A DNA stretch of 50,734 bases from an uncultured Saprospiraceae bacterium (GTDB taxonomy: Bacteria > Bacteroidota > Bacteroidia > Chitinophagales > Saprospiraceae): NCBI GenBank assembly GCA_937924495.1, contig CALDSS010000080.1:1-50734 (forward strand). The letters run 5' to 3'. The position numbers and the translations under genes are program-made. Of the stretch, positions 7,848 through 19,828 are shown piece by piece (positions within the stretch are counted from its first letter, which is position 1; every line of letters begins with the position of its first letter). The notes under the pieces were generated by a model. The model saw only the letters and a list, made by a program, of their open reading frames with translations, ran no database searches and was not told the DNA's origin.

Positions 7848-9287
7848 TTAAAATTGAAAATATACAAAATCTTGTTGTGTTCCAGCATATTTCAACATCA
7901 CGAAGATTAAGGAATAATATACCGACCATCTAGCTGGCTTGAAATTCCAATTACTTATATCTAAGCCAAATGCTCTTTTACGATTAAACCATTCAAGCGT
8001 CATTAGAACCCCAATGAAAAAGAAGAGGAATTTATAATTTAAAATTGTTTTTAGTGAGTCTGGCAAAAATGGGTTGGAGCATATATTTTGAATATATGAA
8101 ATCGCGTCTGATATACTCTCTGATCTAAAGAACAACATCCCTACCAACCAAAAAAACATTGTAATCGCCCAACCATTTAGCGAAATTAATGTTGAATTTT
8201 TTATCAATTTATCTCTTTGTCTCAATTGCTTTTTGAAAAAATATTCTGAACTCACCACAATTCCATGGAGTAATCCGAACGCTACAAATGTCCAGTTGGC
8301 ACCATGCCAAAATCCAAGAATCAAAAACGTACACATTAAAGCAAACACCACTCCTTTTCTTCCCCAAGATTTTTTATTTTGAGATAAAGGCATGAAGATA
8401 TATTCGCCTGTCCATGTAGATAAGGTAATATGCCATCGTCTCCATAGTTCTGCCATTGAGGTTGAGAAAAAAGGATAATCAAAGTTTTTTGACAACCTAA
8501 ATCCAAGCAGTTTAGCCGTTCCAATAGCTATATCTGAATATCCAGAAAAATCACCATAAATTTGAAAGGAAAACAGTACCACCCCTAAAAGAAGCATACT
8601 TGATGGCTGACTTTCATAATTCTCAAAAATGGTGTTAACCAACGGAGCGGCATTGTCAGCTATAATAATTTTCTTGAAAAATCCCCATAGTATTTGCCTC
8701 AATCCGTCCTTCGCTTCTAAATTGTTAAAAACTCTTGGTTTGGAAAATTGAGGTAATAAATCTCGAGCTTTTTCAATAGGGCCTGCAACTAGTTGAGGAA
8801 AGAAACTGACGAAGGCAAAAAATTGGATTATGTCTTCAGTAGGTTGGAGTCGTTTTCGATAAATATCTAAAGTATAGCTAAGCGTCTGGAAGGTATAGAA
8901 ACTTATCCCTACTGGCAAGATGACATTTAAAGTGAATGGGTCTGCATTAAATCCAAAGTTGGATATTAAAACTGCAAAGCTCTCTGAAAAGAAGTTGAAA
9001 TATTTAAAAACGCAAAGTAAGCCTAAATTGAGGAGTAAACTAACCCACAAGAGTCGTTTTCTTGTTGTTTGCTCAGAAGCATTGTGAAGATGCTTTCCAA
9101 TCGTAAAATCTGCGAAGGAGCTAAGGAAAATTAATGTTAAAAATCGCCAATCCCACCATCCATAAAATACATAACTTCCTATAAGAAGAAATATATTTTG
9201 TAGTTTTAATCTATCCTTAAGCAAAAACCAATAGACAAAAAAAACAATTGCGAAAAATATAACGAATGTCGCTGAGTTAAATAACAT
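7848..9287 (-). CDS. MBOAT-family membrane O-acyltransferase (AlgI/DltB-like)
   Basis: A 479-residue polytopic membrane protein with about 10-12 hydrophobic segments. Hallmarks are ELWRRWHITLS (residues 280-290), FWHGANW with the likely catalytic His328, and the N-terminal MLFNSATF start common to AlgI proteins. MBOAT proteins of this type pass an acyl group from a cytoplasmic donor across the membrane to a periplasmic acceptor, with an SGNH-type partner. The next gene downstream encodes an ACP and the one at 5756-6763 a DltD-like partner, so the donor may be acyl-ACP rather than acyl-CoA. It starts 2 bases after the upstream stop. Confidence 0.9.
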   Translation of the reverse strand: MLFNSATFVIFFAIVFFVYWFLLKDRLKLQNIFLLIGSYVFYGWWDWRFLTLIFLSSFADFTIGKHLHNASEQTTRKRLLWVSLLLNLGLLCVFKYFNFFSESFAVLISNFGFNADPFTLNVILPVGISFYTFQTLSYTLDIYRKRLQPTEDIIQFFAFVSFFPQLVAGPIEKARDLLPQFSKPRVFNNLEAKDGLRQILWGFFKKIIIADNAAPLVNTIFENYESQPSSMLLLGVVLFSFQIYGDFSGYSDIAIGTAKLLGFRLSKNFDYPFFSTSMAELWRRWHITLSTWTGEYIFMPLSQNKKSWGRKGVVFALMCTFLILGFWHGANWTFVAFGLLHGIVVSSEYFFKKQLRQRDKLIKNSTLISLNGWAITMFFWLVGMLFFRSESISDAISYIQNICSNPFLPDSLKTILNYKFLFFFIGVLMTLEWFNRKRAFGLDISNWNFKPARWSVYYSLIFVMLKYAGTQQDFVYFQF

Positions 9288-9289
9288 CC

Positions 9290-11788
9290 CTAGTTTGCAA
9301 AATTGATTTCTTGTGTAAATAGATTATTCGGATGCATGAAAAACATATCTGGAATATTCAGAAAACGAATCACCTGACCTGGTTCTTGAAATTTCAACCC
9401 TTCCACATTGCCTAGCCCTTTTAAAGATACCTCAAATTTATTCTCTCCTAATTCAGAAGTTTTCAATGCTTTACCACTCAATGTTGTCATGTTGACTTTT
9501 TTGGGGCAAGTGAATACTACATTTTCAACTCCGTTCGGAACAGGAACATAAAGAAATCTATAATCAGTTACTCCTTTCGGAAAAGCATTAAAACAAATTG
9601 GATCATTCGGCCGAAAATTAAACTCCACAACACATTTTTTCACCAACAAAGTCAATTGATAGTATCCTGCCGACGAAGGAGAAAACGTGAAATTTTCACT
9701 TTCAGGAGTCAACTCTTTATACAAAACAGGAGTGGGATCATTTCCCTTTACAATCATGGCGCGAACGTAGGATTTGCCTGGTTTGTAATTTTTTAATTTA
9801 AACGATGAGGAAAATGATTCATTCTTATCAAGATAAATTGAATAATTATGAGATAATCGAACATTAACCTTTACTGGCTCACCAATTTCTCTTTTCTTCA
9901 ATTTTCCTGAAGTCCTCGGTTGAATGGTTTCCTTTTTAGCATACTGTTTTTCTGCAAACAAGATAGGATGAGAGCTGATATCTTGTTTTATCAAGTTATC
10001 TAAAGTCTTGGATGAAGGAGATTTGATTTTTGACCAGACACGAGGATTCATCATTTTTTTGTTCAAAGTCCAGTTAACCTGAAGATCTTGATTCTTCTCA
10101 TGCTGGTGCGTTACAGAAAATTGAGTAAAAGTAGAATGGACCATATAGGTGTCATAAATACTCCACATAAACTCAAATACTTCGTTTGCTTTTTTAATTC
10201 GTTCTGGTGATTTCTTTTTCAAGGCTTTAAATTCAGCCATTAAACCAACAAAATGAATATACTTTTTCCATTCTTCTACTCTTTCAATTTCCAATTCTCC
10301 TTTGGCTAAGGCAGAAGCTTCTTCAATATCTTTTAGGCAATAAGGTTGATCTATTTCAAAATCAAAACCATCACTCCATCTCCTAAAAATGCTTTCCATG
10401 GGAGCAGCGCTATTTGGGAAACAATCTTTTAAAAACTCGCTCATTATGGACTCACTGGTTTTGTTGACATCCCAACCAATTTTAGACAATTGGTATAAGG
10501 CAAGACCTATTGATCCTTTGCTGTACGAAGATTCTATTGAAGCACCATTCACCCCACTTTCAAACCAAAATCTCATTCTATTATCAACTCCATAAAGATC
10601 GAAGCCAGGCAAGTCTAATTTCCAAATAGGAATAGACCAATAATCATATAGATTCATTGGTTTCTTAAGTTTATCTTTCCATTTCTTTATGAAAATTGGA
10701 CCTGGTGCAACATCATGAAAACCAGCGGGAATAATAGTTACGTCCACATTTGGATGCAAATCAAAAGTCGGAGTATCTGCATGAGATGCATACGCTAACA
10801 AACCTACTTTTGCTTTTGGATATTTTTTTGAAATTTCCCTTGCGGTTTCATTTGCCAAATAATAAACTCTGTCACTTATCGAGCCCATCGCAATACAGGG
10901 GCCACAAGTACAATGACCATAGCCATCGGAAGGCTCAACTCCTACTCCTTGTCCTTTGGGATCCTCATCACCAAATTTTTTCCGATTGGCCTCGTATTGT
11001 TTAATTCTATCTTCCACAAAAAGCTTTTGCAATGCCTTATTGCTTACACAAAGCTTAGCGCTATTCTTAATTTTCACACGTTTCCCTTTTACCTCTGCTA
11101 AATATTCAGGATGCGCAAGGATAGTTTTTTTATTTCTTTGAATGAAAGCTTGCCACTGATGTCCCCATGTTTTTTGGCTTCCGCCAAAACGATTTCTTGC
11201 TTTCCATTGGTTCCAAACCTTTTTCCTTTGGTTTTGTGGATCGATTACATGATTAACTTGAAATCCACCAGAACCAAAAAAGTCTCGCAACTTAAAATCA
11301 GGTGTAATTACCTCATTGATCTGTAAGTTTTGATCAATACTATTAGGTCTAATTGTCCATATTTCACCAGGCAAGTACCACTTAAACCCAAGTTTATCTA
11401 AATAGTAAAACAGACCATTTGTCAATGCTTTTTCAGAGTAACCAAAAATGACGGTTTTTCCAGAATCACTTTTTATGAAAAAACCTTCAGCTCTATCTTT
11501 TTCTAATTGCCTCTCTTGAGTTTTAGTAATAGATAAGGGTTTGATTTTGCTTAAAATTAAAGATGCTTTTTTGGAGTCCAACATTCTTACTAATGGTGCT
11601 CCATTCACTTTCTCTAAATTTGATAATGCATCCTCAATTGCTGTTTTCTCGGCAACATTGGTAAGCTCTGGAATATAAACCGATAGTCCATTTGAAACGG
11701 GTACCGCTTTTCTTCCACAACCAAATGAAGTGAACATACTTAGAAAAATAAACAACGTACCAAGCTTAAAGATAAGATTCAATTTCAT
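9290..11788 (-). CDS. DUF4838 protein, predicted lipoprotein glycosidase-like
   Basis: An 832-residue exported protein. The N-terminus is hydrophobic and ends in SFGCG, with Cys24 a possible lipidation site, though the lipobox is not ideal. DKLGFKWYLPGEIW (131-144) and EPSDGYGHCTCGPC (285-298) are typical of DUF4838, a TIM-barrel family related to alpha-glucuronidase-type glycosidases and often found in Bacteroidota carbohydrate loci. The C-terminal third looks beta-rich. It may cleave or bind the polysaccharide at the cell surface. The ATG start overlaps the asparagine-synthase stop by 4 bases. No activity is established for its family as far as I know. Confidence 0.75.
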   Translation of the reverse strand: MKLNLIFKLGTLFIFLSMFTSFGCGRKAVPVSNGLSVYIPELTNVAEKTAIEDALSNLEKVNGAPLVRMLDSKKASLILSKIKPLSITKTQERQLEKDRAEGFFIKSDSGKTVIFGYSEKALTNGLFYYLDKLGFKWYLPGEIWTIRPNSIDQNLQINEVITPDFKLRDFFGSGGFQVNHVIDPQNQRKKVWNQWKARNRFGGSQKTWGHQWQAFIQRNKKTILAHPEYLAEVKGKRVKIKNSAKLCVSNKALQKLFVEDRIKQYEANRKKFGDEDPKGQGVGVEPSDGYGHCTCGPCIAMGSISDRVYYLANETAREISKKYPKAKVGLLAYASHADTPTFDLHPNVDVTIIPAGFHDVAPGPIFIKKWKDKLKKPMNLYDYWSIPIWKLDLPGFDLYGVDNRMRFWFESGVNGASIESSYSKGSIGLALYQLSKIGWDVNKTSESIMSEFLKDCFPNSAAPMESIFRRWSDGFDFEIDQPYCLKDIEEASALAKGELEIERVEEWKKYIHFVGLMAEFKALKKKSPERIKKANEVFEFMWSIYDTYMVHSTFTQFSVTHQHEKNQDLQVNWTLNKKMMNPRVWSKIKSPSSKTLDNLIKQDISSHPILFAEKQYAKKETIQPRTSGKLKKREIGEPVKVNVRLSHNYSIYLDKNESFSSSFKLKNYKPGKSYVRAMIVKGNDPTPVLYKELTPESENFTFSPSSAGYYQLTLLVKKCVVEFNFRPNDPICFNAFPKGVTDYRFLYVPVPNGVENVVFTCPKKVNMTTLSGKALKTSELGENKFEVSLKGLGNVEGLKFQEPGQVIRFLNIPDMFFMHPNNLFTQEINFAN

Positions 11789-13593
11789 TCAAATAGTAGG
11801 CCTGTCATTAAATATTGCCAGTCGAACCGTGGGTCGGTTTTTTCATTAATTATTTTATGATCTTTCAGGATCACCTTTGACTCATCCATTAATGCCTTGA
11901 ACTTCGGATGTCCCGACCATTTCTTTTGTGGTGTATTGAATACCGCCTTTTCTTTTCTCCAACCAATATCCTCAGGCAAATAATCAGACATACTTTTTCT
12001 TAAAATGTATTTTGACCACCCTTCATGCAATTTGTAATGATTGGGCAGTGAAAACACAAATTCGACCAAGTCATGATTTAAAAAAGGTAGGCGTATTTCT
12101 CTTGAAAAGGCCATTGAATTTCTATCGGCATACCTCAATAAATCTATGAGTTGATATTTGATTGAGAACTTGAGTTGATCATCCAATTTCATAAAATATT
12201 GAAAAGGATCCTTCACAGCGTTTTTCTCTTGAGCAAGTGATTTGTTTATAATGGTTTGATTAGGAATTTTTTTGAAACTGGTGGATTTGATAAAATTTGA
12301 AAATTGCTTTTTGAGTTTATCAATTCTCATTCCGCTACTCCCTTTGATAGGAATACCATGCATTTCCAAAAACGCCTGTCTTTCCCTTTCAAAAATCCCG
12401 TTTCCTTTTTGTGATAATTCCAAAAGGTGTGTTTTGTAGTATCGCTTAACATAGCCAGCCAAATATTCATCAGCTCCTTGCCCATCAAGTAAAACGGTAA
12501 CATCCTTCTCTTTTGCTAATTGCATCACAGCATTTTGTGCAATAATGCTGGTTGTTCCAAAAGGTTCTTCTTGGTGATAATAGATTTTCTTGAAGTTCTC
12601 GAGCAAATATTCAGAGTCCACCCAAATATGGTGGTCTTTAATTCGAGTTCCATCTACCACCTTTTTTATATAAACTCCTTCGTCTTTATCATAATTCTTA
12701 AATCGAGCTGAAAATGTATTTTGAACATGATTCCCATCTCGAATACTATCAATCACTCTGACGATACTTGAAGAATCTAATCCACCTGAAAGGCTTGAAC
12801 CTACTGGTACATCTGAACGCAATCTGCGCTCAATTGAACTAATAAAAAGTGACTGAAATTTTTCAGTAGCTTCTTCAAATGAAATATCAATTTTTTTACT
12901 CAAATCAATATCCCAATATTTTTCTATTTTTAAAGACCAGTCACTATTTAATAAAAGGAAATGTCCAGGTTCTAATTTTTTTATTTTTTCAAAAAAAGTG
13001 TCTTGGCAATTTTCAGGAGTATCAAGCACATTGTAAGTCAAATAGTAGAAAATCTTGGATTTACTTGGAGTTTTTAGGATTCCTCTTGTATTGAATATCG
13101 CCTTTAATTCCGAAGCAAAAACAAAGTTTCCATCTTCAAAAGAATAAAAAAATGGTTTTTCTCCAAACCTATCTCTTGCACAAAAAAGTTGCTTACTTCT
13201 TTTATCCCAAATTGCCATTGCAAACATCCCATCCATTTTGCCAAGCATCTTTGGGCCATACTCCTTATAAGCAGCTAACACTACTTCTGTATCTGATTCT
13301 GAAATGAATTGATAGCCTTTTTGCTCCAATTCATTTTTCAGTTCTATGTAATTATAAATTTCACCGTTAAAGGTGATCGTCAAATTACCCTCATCATAAT
13401 GCATGGGCTGCTTCCCATTCTCAGAGAGATCAAGAATAGACAACCTTCTATGACCAAAACCTATGTTGTCTTCCTTATCAATCCAGTGTCCTTCACCATC
13501 TGGGCCACGATGTCGGATAGCATCCGTCATTTGTTTAAGTTCAGGAAGTTGGATTTTTCTTCCCTTAGAAATTATACCAGCGATTCCACACAC
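11785..13593 (-). CDS. asnB: Asparagine synthase-like glutamine amidotransferase
   Basis: A 602-residue AsnB-type enzyme. Cys2 after the initiator is the glutaminase nucleophile (MCGIAG), the RHRGPDGEG motif is at residues 28-36, and the ATP-binding PP-loop SGGLDSSS is at 269-276. The start is GTG (13591-13593), fixed by the required Cys2. The classical reaction makes asparagine from aspartate. In polysaccharide loci, homologues are thought to amidate uronic acid carboxyls. Because this locus has a UDP-HexNAc uronic acid pathway, that second role is a reasonable inference. It overlaps the DUF4838 gene by 4 bases. Confidence 0.88.
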   Translation of the reverse strand: MCGIAGIISKGRKIQLPELKQMTDAIRHRGPDGEGHWIDKEDNIGFGHRRLSILDLSENGKQPMHYDEGNLTITFNGEIYNYIELKNELEQKGYQFISESDTEVVLAAYKEYGPKMLGKMDGMFAMAIWDKRSKQLFCARDRFGEKPFFYSFEDGNFVFASELKAIFNTRGILKTPSKSKIFYYLTYNVLDTPENCQDTFFEKIKKLEPGHFLLLNSDWSLKIEKYWDIDLSKKIDISFEEATEKFQSLFISSIERRLRSDVPVGSSLSGGLDSSSIVRVIDSIRDGNHVQNTFSARFKNYDKDEGVYIKKVVDGTRIKDHHIWVDSEYLLENFKKIYYHQEEPFGTTSIIAQNAVMQLAKEKDVTVLLDGQGADEYLAGYVKRYYKTHLLELSQKGNGIFERERQAFLEMHGIPIKGSSGMRIDKLKKQFSNFIKSTSFKKIPNQTIINKSLAQEKNAVKDPFQYFMKLDDQLKFSIKYQLIDLLRYADRNSMAFSREIRLPFLNHDLVEFVFSLPNHYKLHEGWSKYILRKSMSDYLPEDIGWRKEKAVFNTPQKKWSGHPKFKALMDESKVILKDHKIINEKTDPRFDWQYLMTGLLFE

Positions 13594-13597
13594 TTCT

Positions 13598-14839
13598 TTA
13601 TAATTTTTTTAAAAAAGAAGAAAATTTAGAATAGTTCTTTTCCGCATTGTAATGGTTGTTCCATGTTTCATACGATAGACTAGATTTTGATTTTCTGACC
13701 TCAGCTTCTTTCATAGATTGGATGGCATTTGCCACATCTATAGCAGATGGGTTTGCTCTTAAAAGCACTCCATTTTCATTGTTGACGATTTCGGATACTC
13801 CTCCAACATTGGTAGCTATCACAGGAATACCATAACTCTGTGCTTCCATGATCGACACCGGTTTTCCCTCTGAGGAACTAACATTGATAAAAGCATCAAT
13901 GTCTTCATTCTCTTTATAGAACTTTAAGACCTCTTTATTAGGAAGACTTCCAGTAAAGGTGCATTTATAATTAGATGGCAAATCATTTATTAAATTGTTG
14001 ATTCGTCCTTTTATGTTCTCATCTCCATCACCAATATGAATCCACTCAAACTCAATTTCGTTCTCTTGTTTAGCTAAATTCGAAACTGCCTCTGCAATTA
14101 AATCAACCCTTTTTCTTTCTGAAATAAAGGCTACACTTAGAAGCCTAAATTTATTTGGGTGAAATATTTTTTTAACCACAAAATCATTTGAAACTCCTAG
14201 ATTAAAAAGTTTAATTTTTGAAGGAGCAATCCCATAACGCTTTTTCAAATACTTCTCACCGTCTTCAGCAATTGGTATGATTGTATTTAGGCAATCCGCT
14301 ATAAATTTTCGAAAAGGAAGGCGGTAACTACCTTTTTCATATAGGTCATATTCATGTGTTCTAGTTACCCCCTTTATCTCAGGAAATTGCTTTCTTAGAA
14401 GCCCTATTGCCATCGCGTGAGAAACGAACCAATAACTATACATTACAAGCTCATTCTTATTTATTTTTTCAGATTTTATAAAATTATCTAACACTCTATA
14501 TTTCCGATAAGATAATTTACAAAAATTGAAAAATCTTAGTAAACTCTCTTTAAACGCTCCAAAATCTAACAACCTGAACAAATCCTTCCAAAACCATATC
14601 TTCCCAATAAAAAACTGTAACACTTGAAAATTGGATACTTGAAAATCCCCTGTATTCAGTAAAGCGTTATTTAGTTCAACACCATCGGGCAATGCTCTCA
14701 GCCCTTCTTCACGTATTGATGGAAAAACGATAATTCTTTGAAAATCTTTAGTCAGAAATTTGATTTCTGATTCTAAAAAGGCATCCCCTTTACCATAGGG
14801 AAAAACGTTAGGCAACAAAATTAAGGTCTTATTTCTCAA
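13598..14839 (-). CDS. GT4-family glycosyltransferase
   Basis: A 413-residue GT-B enzyme. The N-terminus PNVFPYGKGDAFLESEI is characteristic of a subgroup of capsule glycosyltransferases. The C-terminal donor-binding region has SSSEGKPVSIMEAQSYGIP then VIATNVGGVSEIV, with the family-4 E-x7-E arrangement. It acts in the cytoplasm on the lipid-linked repeat unit; donor and linkage are unknown. The start is TTG (14837-14839), 5 bases after the upstream methyltransferase stop; no ATG lies before the conserved N-terminus. Confidence 0.87.
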   Translation of the reverse strand: MRNKTLILLPNVFPYGKGDAFLESEIKFLTKDFQRIIVFPSIREEGLRALPDGVELNNALLNTGDFQVSNFQVLQFFIGKIWFWKDLFRLLDFGAFKESLLRFFNFCKLSYRKYRVLDNFIKSEKINKNELVMYSYWFVSHAMAIGLLRKQFPEIKGVTRTHEYDLYEKGSYRLPFRKFIADCLNTIIPIAEDGEKYLKKRYGIAPSKIKLFNLGVSNDFVVKKIFHPNKFRLLSVAFISERKRVDLIAEAVSNLAKQENEIEFEWIHIGDGDENIKGRINNLINDLPSNYKCTFTGSLPNKEVLKFYKENEDIDAFINVSSSEGKPVSIMEAQSYGIPVIATNVGGVSEIVNNENGVLLRANPSAIDVANAIQSMKEAEVRKSKSSLSYETWNNHYNAEKNYSKFSSFLKKL

Positions 14840-14844
14840 AGAAA

Positions 14845-15558
14845 TTAAGTCTTCATTTTTTTCACATACGACTTTAATTTTCCTTTTACCTTTTTGGCAA
14901 AGGTTGGCGGAGGCTCGCTATATTCAATATCATCTCTGTTTGGTTTAAGGACAATTGCCTGATAATCTCCCTGAGCTTGCCAAATTGAATATGTTTCCAG
15001 ATGCCAAATATAAAGATCATTCGAATACACGTTATTGGCCAATACATTAGTGTAAATCGATTGATCAATAACTTGCATTAATTCCGGTTTGTTTTTCCAA
15101 ACCCATTCTTGATAATATGGTTGTGGGATATGTATTAAAACAAAACCATCTTTCTTAAGCACCTTACGAATATTGGCAAATAGTTGCTTGTGTTGATCAA
15201 CAGGGATGTGTTCCAGAACGTCTGGCATCAACACAACATCAAATTTCTCATCCATTTTATGCGTTACAAAATCAGCAGCGATCCATGTGATACCCTTATA
15301 ATTATCATATCTATCTTTTGCGATATCAATACTCTTTGGGCTAATGTCTAGCGCAGTAATTTGATTATCACTATTTAGATACTCTGCAAGTAATTGGGTT
15401 TGTGTTCCAATTCCGCATCCAATCTCTAATACACGATGGTCTTTTTGCAAGCCGAATCTTTCAAGCCAATTCTGAATGCTTTTGTTTCGGGCATTAATGC
15501 CCATTTTTATTTGACGAACTGTAAACTCGTCATACCAATCTGCAACTTTTTTGCTCAT
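14845..15558 (-). CDS. Class I SAM-dependent methyltransferase (UbiG-like)
   Basis: A 237-residue methyltransferase. VLEIGCGIGTQ (residues 43-53) is motif I, TALDISPKSI gives the acidic end of strand 2, and DVVLMPDVLEHIP is the post-motif region. A basic C-terminal tail (KKVKGKLKSYVKKMK) may associate with the membrane. It probably modifies a sugar or lipid-linked intermediate of the polysaccharide. It lies between a Gfo/Idh/MocA oxidoreductase and a glycosyltransferase with short gaps. The substrate cannot be named. Confidence 0.82.
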   Translation of the reverse strand: MSKKVADWYDEFTVRQIKMGINARNKSIQNWLERFGLQKDHRVLEIGCGIGTQTQLLAEYLNSDNQITALDISPKSIDIAKDRYDNYKGITWIAADFVTHKMDEKFDVVLMPDVLEHIPVDQHKQLFANIRKVLKKDGFVLIHIPQPYYQEWVWKNKPELMQVIDQSIYTNVLANNVYSNDLYIWHLETYSIWQAQGDYQAIVLKPNRDDIEYSEPPPTFAKKVKGKLKSYVKKMKT

Positions 15559-15575
15559 GAATATAAAAAATTAAA

Positions 15576-18052
<2,477 letters not shown>

Positions 18053-18076
18053 AAAATTGCAGCTTTTTCACACTAA

Positions 18077-18934
18077 TTAAATAAAGCCGAATCGCTTTGC
18101 TACTGGGTCAGTGATCAGGTGAAATGATTCTTTTTGAGAATCACTCCAATTATCATAAGTCTGAATTCCTTTCTTTTTGGTCTTATTTGATCTCATAGAA
18201 AGGCTATCCAGTAATTTACTCTTTGTAACACCTTCTTTCATTGGTGCATTGATGAAATCAGCAATTTTGAAAAGTCCCTGATAATCATTCGCTTGATCAA
18301 ATATCTCATCAAATCTAACTGTAATTGCATTGGGGTTATTTTCAACATAATCTCCAAGCATGGTATTTACCTTGTAATAATGCCAACATAATTTTTCAAA
18401 TCGTGACCAATTTTCCCATTGGTTTGCGAAAGGATCGTTAGGAAAATCAGGAGCCGTAATTCTATTCCTATTATCAAATTCTGCATAAATATGCCTCTTT
18501 GCCTCCTTCACACTAAAAATTGATTGTAACTGAGACTTTGGCTCTCGGATAATATGAACTAATTTGAAATCACCAAAAACTGGCTTTAGAAATGGCAATA
18601 AGTAGCTTAAATTGTAATTGGATTCAAGATAATTTTTTATCTCTCGTTTATTCAAATCTGCACAAATTTCAGAGCGCTCTCTTTTAATTATGTCAATTGC
18701 TCTTTCCTCTGAATATTTGTTGTGATGATAATTATATCCAATATCATGTAAGTCTGGCCAAGGTTCGTGATAAGCCAAAGTATCTTCAAAGTTTAAAGTA
18801 AAAAAATCTTTAAAGAACATGGTTCCAATTCGACCAGTACCTGTTACCAAGGATACATCAATTCCATCCCAATTATTTGTAGATGAAAGGTATCTTGATT
18901 TAAGATTATTGCTGATTTTCTTAAAAAGCGCCAT
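18077..18934 (-). CDS. Sulfotransferase-like protein
   Basis: A 285-residue protein with a sulfotransferase fold signature. TGTGRIGTMFF (31-41) fits the 5'-phosphosulfate-binding loop, though GRIGT replaces the usual RSGTT. KLVHIIREPKSQLQSIF (124-140) fits the 3'-phosphate-binding segment with Arg and Ser. It probably transfers sulfate from PAPS to a sugar hydroxyl in the cytoplasm. cysD and cysN (30187-32380), which start PAPS synthesis, are in the same locus. The non-standard loop makes the activity somewhat less certain than for the sulfotransferase at 23324-24214. Confidence 0.72.
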   Translation of the reverse strand: MALFKKISNNLKSRYLSSTNNWDGIDVSLVTGTGRIGTMFFKDFFTLNFEDTLAYHEPWPDLHDIGYNYHHNKYSEERAIDIIKRERSEICADLNKREIKNYLESNYNLSYLLPFLKPVFGDFKLVHIIREPKSQLQSIFSVKEAKRHIYAEFDNRNRITAPDFPNDPFANQWENWSRFEKLCWHYYKVNTMLGDYVENNPNAITVRFDEIFDQANDYQGLFKIADFINAPMKEGVTKSKLLDSLSMRSNKTKKKGIQTYDNWSDSQKESFHLITDPVAKRFGFI

Positions 18935-18940
18935 AGGAGC

Positions 18941-19828
18941 TTATAATTTAGAGATTATTTTTTTGTAAATATTTGAAGGACTCCGATAAATTGTTTTGGC
19001 ACAATCAGCTACACAAGCCCCATTTTCAAAATTAAAAGTATGGGTGGCAACTACATCATCAATCCAATCAGGAAGTATAGTACTAATTACTTCCTCCTCA
19101 TAATTTTCAAAATCCCAATTTAATATCTTCATAATTTTCATACCATAGCCATATCTCGGTTTTGAAATTTGAGAGGGTCTAAAAAAATCTTCTCCTACCT
19201 TAAATATTCCTCCTGCAGGCCTTGAATTTGAATGTGAAGCTATTGGGTTAGATGGATGTGATGTCCAACCCTCAGATACCAAACGCTCATTCGAGAAAAG
19301 ATTTAGTTCATATGAGGCTGTGTCATTATTTTCAATGTAAGAAAAAAGCCACCATGTTTGGTCTCTTAAAATTACAGATGAATCAACTGCGTTAATGTTA
19401 ACTTTTAAATCACAATATTTTTCCCACCGACTTGGAAAATCTGTGGCAGTGTAGAGAGTAATTGATTGATTTTCAAGAGTTTCTGGTAGCATGTACCATC
19501 TATTTTTGTATTGAAAAACTTGAGGAAAAGAAAGATGAAAATCTTCAGATAATACCGTCTCGCAACTTAATAATTCTCCATTACTATTTACCGTTAAACA
19601 ACTAATGTGACCTTTCAAAGTCGAATAGGGGAGTTCCTCAACAAAAATAAAATATTTGTCATTCGTTTTTACAAAAAATGGATCTGCCCAAAACTTTTCT
19701 TTGGTTGGTTTTATCTTATGGAACGAACTTAAATCCACATTTAGTGGATCAGTTACACCCTCCTTAAATAGAATATACCACTGATCGTCAGTGAAAATTT
19801 TTTGTATAAAGTTCTTGCTACCAGACAT
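18941..19828 (-). CDS. GINT1 N-terminal-like beta-propeller protein
   Basis: I chose the ATG at 19826-19828 (MSGSKNF), which overlaps the GNAT stop by 11 bases; an ATG at 19864 would add 12 residues and overlap more. The protein is about 295 residues. KFWADPFFVKTNDKYFIFVEE, HLSFPQVFQYKNRWYMLPE and DQTWWLFSYIEN resemble the N-terminal domain of glucosamine inositolphosphorylceramide transferases, a five-bladed propeller related to GH43/GH68 folds. Bacterial relatives occur in surface-polysaccharide and formyltransferase genes, but their function is unknown to me. It may bind or modify a sugar. Confidence 0.6.
   Translation of the reverse strand: MSGSKNFIQKIFTDDQWYILFKEGVTDPLNVDLSSFHKIKPTKEKFWADPFFVKTNDKYFIFVEELPYSTLKGHISCLTVNSNGELLSCETVLSEDFHLSFPQVFQYKNRWYMLPETLENQSITLYTATDFPSRWEKYCDLKVNINAVDSSVILRDQTWWLFSYIENNDTASYELNLFSNERLVSEGWTSHPSNPIASHSNSRPAGGIFKVGEDFFRPSQISKPRYGYGMKIMKILNWDFENYEEEVISTILPDWIDDVVATHTFNFENGACVADCAKTIYRSPSNIYKKIISKL

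Noticed and set aside
13309-13629. A 106-codon plus-strand open frame over the AsnB gene start
   Set aside because: It is antisense to a clear gene and has no family features or promoter.
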